A stretch of DNA of 64,000 nucleotides from Colius striatus (lineage: Eukaryota > Chordata > Aves > Coliiformes > Coliidae): the NCBI RefSeq assembly GCF_028858725.1, contig NC_084790.1:188501-252500 (forward strand), in the 5' to 3' direction. The number at the start of each line of letters is the position of its first letter. Positions within the stretch are counted from its first letter, which is position 1. The notes under the pieces are model-generated. The model saw nothing but the letters and a program-made list of their open reading frames with translations, did no database searches and was not told the origin of the DNA. The position numbers were made by a program, and so were the translations under genes. Shown one piece after another: positions 58,210-64,000 of the stretch.

Positions 58210-61200
58210 CTGAAAGGAAGCAGAAGCAGCAGGGAGTTACAGAAGGGGAAAGGTGATCAGTAGGAGGGATATTCAGAAAGCTGCTGCTCAGGGTGTTTCA
58301 CCAGCTCAGAAGATGAACCAGCACAGATTGATGAGATCTAGCATCCCACCTCCACCCCACCCCAAGCAGCAGAGTAGGGATGCTAAACTACACATGCACT
58401 CCTGCAAAAGCGTGGGAGAAGACTTCATGAGGGACCATTGAACACAATGATACTTTGGCACAGGAAGTTCTGGAGTTGCAGACTGCCAGAAGCTGGAGTG
58501 ATGCTCTTTCAGGACACTCTATCTGCTGTCCCATTTCTCTTTATGCTTTTGTCTTCATATTACTCAGTGTTGAAACTGGGTTGTGAAGCCACATGAACCT
58601 CTGGTCTGACCCAGGACAGCTATTCCTGCAGTCTGGGACGGGGGTTATCTCAAGGATGTCCTGTGACCCACCAGTGGCCAGTGAGGTTTGCTAGAAGGTG
58701 GTATTGCTGTTCTCCAGACCCTGAAGGATGCTGGATGTTAATATTTGTGGAAAACTGAAATAGGATAATGACAGGCACCATAAAAATGGCCTTTAAAGGA
58801 TTTTATTCCATTTCCAGAGCAATCTCAGTAGTGCACAGAAAATACAGCCTGAGACCACACACAGAGCAAAGATACCAAGCCTAATTCATCCTTTACACCA
58901 TGCAAAGCAACAGTGTCGTGGGAAAAACACTTTCTAAGATTGGATCAGGCAATACTTTAAATTCTGACAGAGGTAATACACAAACAGCTTGTTCTTACAT
59001 AAATAGTTGGTTGCACAGGCAAACTTAATAATGTCTTGTTATTATCTGTGAGTTTCTAAGCTTGTAACACACCAAGTAGCTCACTTTTCCTCTGGAAATG
59101 AGATGCATTGGAAAAGGATGCATTGAGAAGTAAACAAAATAAGGAGTAAATTTGATAATCGTGTAACTACAGCTGCCTGGAACATACCTCTCTGTGAAAG
59201 TCTCCCTCGTGAATTCTCACACTAACTACCTGGGATGGGTGCCTGTCAGCAGGAAAAAGCGACACCGCTGTGCTTGGAGGCTCCCCCAGAGATGGGGACT
59301 CATTGCAAAAGAGGGGTGCACAGACGCGGCTCCCAAAGCCAGTGTCTCGTGTAACTGGGAGCTTGGGTGAACAGGCAGGGGAACTAAAGAAGTTGCCCAA
59401 GGTCAGGCAGGGGAGCAGTGGCACAGCTGGGAGCAGAAGCCACTCAGAGTCATAACAGACACAGCTCAGATCGCCCGTATGAGCAGAGGCTTTGACTATA
59501 ACCACGTTTTATGAGGGTAAAACTACCACAGGATCAGATCAAGATCACAGCACGAGAACAGTCTTACAAGCTTCAGTATAAAATATGCAGATATTTGCAG
59601 TTAGGCAAACTGCACATCACTTTCAGATGATTTAGAGCTTATTATCTACAGATCATAGGGCAAAAAATGTAAACTCTTTGAATTAATGCACACCTGCTAG
59701 CAATCTGAAAGAACAATGAGGATCTCAAACTTTTATTTCTCTCTGCTTTTCTGTTTAAGCACTTTGCTAAATTCATCTATTTCCTTTAATCTCCTTCCAG
59801 CCACATTCCAGCTGCTTAAGAGACTTTTAATGAGAGCCTGTTCCTGTGCAATGCCCAACATCCTCTGGATCTGAAAGGTCTTTAAAACCCCTAAAAATAT
59901 GCCTTTTCTACCTCTCCCAAGTAAAGGGAAAAATCAAAGGGAGCCACAACAGTACTCCATATCTGATTTCACAGGCCTTTCATGTTCCACAGAAATATCT
60001 ACACCCCACAGATAGCTGCAACAAGCACTCAGGAAAGGCCAAGAGAATATGGGACAATGATGGATCAAATCAAGGCCACTACGGTACACCACAGGTCCTC
60101 GGGAAGCCTCTCCCTGGCAGCTCAGTGGAATAGAGTTTTAATCCTTTCAGAAGCTACATTAATTAATCCCCAATATTTGTCCCTGGACAAAGGGGCAGTC
60201 AGCAGCAGTTGCTCTGTCTGGGCTCAATGGGATGGTCTCCGATGCTCTGAGCATCTGTTTGCCTACAGAGAAGGTGACAGAAAGCTCCAAAGCAGCATCT
60301 CAGGATAAACCCACAGGGTTTTTACTTTTCTTCCTCACAGATGTTGCTTCAGACCCTCTGGCAGGTGTCTTTATGCCTGTCAAGCTTTCTGCTCCTCACA
60401 AAGAGCTGGAATTCAAAATTCAGGTGAGGTTTACATGAGACCAAACTGGAATCCTCTGAAATGGGCTTTTCTGCTTGCTGCAACCCCTTTTCAGGAACAG
60501 GAGCCCACGGTGTGTCCAGATACACACCCCTTTCTGACAAACAATTAGGATTTAGCTGGGAACCATTGCAATTGGTGCCTGTGCACCAGTCTTGAGTCAC
60601 TCTAACTGCACTGTGTTTTTCATCCTTACCTGCTCTAGGCTCCCACAATCTGCTCTAAACCCTTCCACCTCTCAACTCAGTCACATGAACTATCTCCCTG
60701 TCGCTCCTGGTTTCAGGGGCACTCCCTGCTGCTGACCACCCAACGCTCCAGTCAATCATTACAGGGGAGATCAGATTTTCAATCTACCCCTGGACTGGCC
60801 ACATTCCCTGGAACATTGCCTATATGACATGCTCAACAGCCAGTGAGATGATTTCTTAGTACATATGATACCCTGAGACAGTGACTGAAGAGAATCTGGG
60901 AACTGGAGATAATCAAAAAGCATAGTGAAAAGTCCTTACTTATCCCAATTCATCTCTGCTGTGGCAATCCCAACAGGCTCCATCTTTCCAAATCTCAGCT
61001 GAAGATTGCCCTCAGTCTTTGTTTCTGCTAGTTTACCCTTTTAAAATGTCCCAGTGTTCTGTGTGACTGACTTAAAAGGTGATGCAACAAATCCCCTGAT
61101 AAACTGTACTTTGAGGGGTGATCATGGAGCCTGTAAGAAATGTGAGCATTTAATTTACCAGCTCAACAGGAAGAGAAACACCTTCAGAAACCTTTCCAGG

Positions 61201-63779
61201 AGCACTCAGAACTGGACAGCAGGGTCCCTGTTTCTAGTAGATTTGGTCCCTTAGATTTATCAGGGCAATGCTGCAATAACAGTTACCAAAGAGAAGGTGA
61301 GAATGTTGGTAACTGCGATAACTGAACAAAACCAAACCTCACTCCACAACTCTAGAAGGATACAGGAGAGGCAAGAACAGAGTTTTGGAGATATCTGTAT
61401 TTATACTGAAATTTTATCTGAAGTATTATGCTGTTCCCAAAACTATGCAAGCCCAAGCTTCCACAGACCTGCAAGTCACATGTTGTTTCTACTCTCTAAG
61501 GGCCCAGAAACACTCTTCCATCACCAAGCACACAGCAGCTGTGGCACTGACTTTGTTGGGAGAAGAATTAGCAGCAAATGTAGAGGACAGAGGCTGAATT
61601 AAGAGAAGCTGTGAATCAAGACAGCACACCATGCAAGTCCCAGGAAGCCTGGTGCCTCTGCACCCACCACAGGTGTTTCAGGGTGAGCTGAAACAGAAAT
61701 GCCCCAGCAGCTCTGGAGACATGTCACAGCCTGCTCTGTGGAGGTCTCCCAGGAGGCCTTTTATCAAGTTTGTTGCTTCTGCCTGTCCAACAACATCCTA
61801 CATGAGGTGGATCTCTTCTGAATTCCTCCCTGACCTAATTCTAGGAAGAGATCCTCTTAGACTCTGTGAGGATCTCTCTGCCTTCCAGCACGTCCTAAAC
61901 TGCTTTTCACTTGAAATGCAGCCACTAAGAAGGCAATGGGAGGCTGAGAGCTTTTAATGAGGTCTAGAAAAACTCCCACTCACCCAAGGAGCTGACATTC
62001 TGCAAGAAAAAGCATGAGAGGAGGAGGCTGCAGCATGGGGGAGGATTGAAGCAAAGGTGAAAACAAAGAAAGCACAAAGGCAGTTAAGAGGTGTGCACTA
62101 TCTGTATACAAGGGCAACGGGCCAGTCCTGGATTCCTGCAGCTAATGAGCCATTATTTCCCTACTCTGTTTCTCCATAATTTCCCTACTGTGTTCACTTT
62201 GGCAAGACTTCATTTAATGTATTTATAGGTGACCAGCTTTCTCAGTCCCTTGAATCATTTTCACTGGACTGCCCTCTACGCTTTTTGCCTTAGGTTTGTC
62301 CTGATGGATTCCCATTTGGCATTTTCTTCACTGCTGTCAACCAGCAATTCCTCACCTTTGCCAAATCCACTGCCCACAACAGAAAGGGCTCAGGTCCTCT
62401 CTGCAGACAGCCGCACAAAAACCTTCACATTTGTCACATCTTTGCAGGTTTTAGGTTTGTGGAAAGCAAAGATCTGGCTCTTGTGCCTATGTCTCTCCTA
62501 TTTATCAAAACTTAGAGGCAGACTGCTGAACCAGGGTCTAAGTTCTCCTCCAGTTCAGCAGTAGTTTGGAGGTGAGATTGCTTTCCTCCCAAACTGAGCC
62601 GTATCAGGCATTCATGTCAGGACTTACAAAATATTCAAGTTCCTCTCTATCAACTCCAGACTGTATCTGAAAGCACCCACATATCACATGATCAATCACC
62701 ACCAAACACTGAGTACTTAGGCTTGTAGTTTCCTTCTTCTATTCCTCCTTGTGACTTTTAAACAGAGAGAGGAGACTACACAACACACCTGTTTCCTCCA
62801 GAAACAGCATTGGAAAGTGAATCTGCAGCCTCAAATCCTGAGTCCAGCTTGAGCAATCCTCAACCACTGCTTCGTGTTAGTTATCTGAGAGGGGAACACC
62901 AACACACTCACTCCCACTGAGTACAGCCACATGCAGCTGTAACTGGAAAGCCAAACACTCCCTGCAGCCCAGCTCCTTCAGCGAGCATGTGTATGTACAC
63001 TCTGTGAACGACCAGGGAAAGCAGAGTCCTCCCCTGTCAGCAGGTGCTTTGAGTTAGGCTAAATGATACAATTAATAAATGTAAAATCTAGCAGTTTTAA
63101 GGAAGCTTAGCAGCAGAAATTATTAATCATTGTCCTAGATAAGCAGTGCCAAGCCAGAGACATTTGTAAGCAAAGGTAGAGTGGGACTGAGACCCTCCAA
63201 GAGTGTAAGTCAGTACAGATCTGTCCTGTTAGAACCACTCACAGCAGTGCTGAATGTTTCTACACTCACTGGGATACATCCACTGACAGTCCTGGTTACC
63301 CTAGGAGAGTCTGGAGAGTCTGAAGAGCCTGCCCGAGCAGCAAACTCAGGAAACAAACCAAACCACTTCACAGGAGATTCTGCATTGACCCCACCTGTTA
63401 AAAACTCATCTTTGCCTTTAACCTAAGCAAACCAAAATGTGAGGGGTAGACACACACACAGGTATCCCAGGCTGAAGTATCATATCTGCTCTCTGTACCC
63501 AAGTACACCATGTCTCTGTCCCTGGGTTGGCTCAGAGTCTCCACACAGCACCCACATGTCACCTACACCTCTGCTGAGCCCCGGCTCCCTCTGCCAGCCT
63601 CCCCTTCCCACCTCCTTCCCTCCGGGGAAGCAGCCTTGAGAGAGGCATCGAAGCCAGCAACTACCCACGGCAGAGCATAGTTTGAGGAGTATAAGACAAT
63701 TTTTCTGTCTACTGCTCCCAGCTAATACTATCCCCCACCCCCTTTCTCCATCCCTCTCTTACACACGTTGATCTGTACC
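58210..63779 (-). other. WNT9B: WNT9B intron 1 or upstream region
   Basis: About 5.6 kb upstream of exon 2 on the gene strand. No exon coding a signal peptide, no gene on either strand and no clear transposon was found. It contains AT-rich motif blocks (for example TAATCC pairs at 60139-60169 and an AT-rich block at 63060-63140) and a short CA run (63451-63460). Confidence 0.6.
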
Positions 63780-64000
63780 TCGTCCCCTTTCTCCGCCGTG
63801 CCCAGGAGCACAGCGGAGCCTCCCGCCGACGCACAGTACCCTCGCCCCTTTCTCCCACCCGTCTCCCCCACAACTGCCCGCCGGCCGCAGCGCTCCGGGA
63901 TGCGGGATCTGCTGCGGGATGCGCCGGGCGCTGCAGGTGCGGGATCCCTCTGCCAGGACCCGCCCGACGGCCGCGCCACCCCGCGGAGCCTCCGCGTCCC
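63780..64000. promoter_or_regulatory. CpG-rich segment, possible edge of WNT9B promoter or exon 1
   Basis: GC content and CpG density rise sharply over the last 220 bases. There is no ATG on the gene (minus) strand in this segment, so the WNT9B start codon is not here. It could be the 3' flank of exon 1 or part of a promoter island that continues past 64000. Confidence 0.45.

Noticed and set aside
63728-63979. Minus-strand frame in the CpG-rich right edge as WNT9B exon 1
   Set aside because: It lacks an ATG, has no hydrophobic leader, and does not end in a donor of the phase needed by exon 2.

Overview
This is avian nuclear DNA. It holds a 98-residue feather beta-keratin gene (a family found only in birds), several CR1 LINE fragments of the type that dominates bird repeats, ordinary vertebrate GT-AG gene structures and CpG-island promoters. 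The gene set (feather keratin, GOSR2, WNT9B) fits the bird microchromosome homologous to chicken chromosome 27 and human 17q21.3. The species cannot be named from the sequence.

Layout. 1-1270: a feather keratin gene (+) with TATA box, 5'-UTR intron, single coding exon and poly(A) signal. 1271-3430: intergenic, with one weak exon-like segment. 3440-9575: a six-exon gene of the GTSF1 (gametocyte-specific factor 1) family (+) with a CpG-island promoter; I spliced it to a 197-residue protein with two CHHC zinc fingers. 9577-10790: short gap between two convergent genes. 10790-24950: GOSR2 (-), a Golgi Qb-SNARE with all six coding exons giving 212 residues. Its introns hold most of the CR1 copies, and a 14-copy minisatellite lies just inside intron 1. 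24700-25230: GOSR2 CpG-island promoter with ETS, UPRE-like and CTCF-like motifs. 25231 to about 46690: gene-poor DNA between GOSR2 and WNT9B with no recognised gene, a few small orphan ORFs and several AT-rich motif clusters that could be enhancers. 46690-58209: WNT9B (-), coding exons 2-4 plus a possible long 3' UTR. 58210-64000: first intron or upstream part of WNT9B, ending in a CpG-rich segment; the signal-peptide exon was not found and probably lies past the right edge.

How the genes relate. WNT9B and GOSR2 are on the same strand in the order WNT9B then GOSR2, as in human, so this is an old linkage. The piRNA-pathway gene and the feather keratin sit downstream of GOSR2. The genes have unrelated jobs (epidermal structural protein, germline small-RNA silencing, ER-Golgi membrane fusion, secreted morphogen), so this is a chromosomal neighbourhood and not an operon-like system. 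I saw no convincing undescribed multi-gene system. The best leads are a GTSF paralogue with an altered PIWI-binding segment, a UPRE-like element beside the GOSR2 start, a compressed SOX-POU motif in the WNT9B-GOSR2 gap, and a small secreted-type ORF at 27326-27565.
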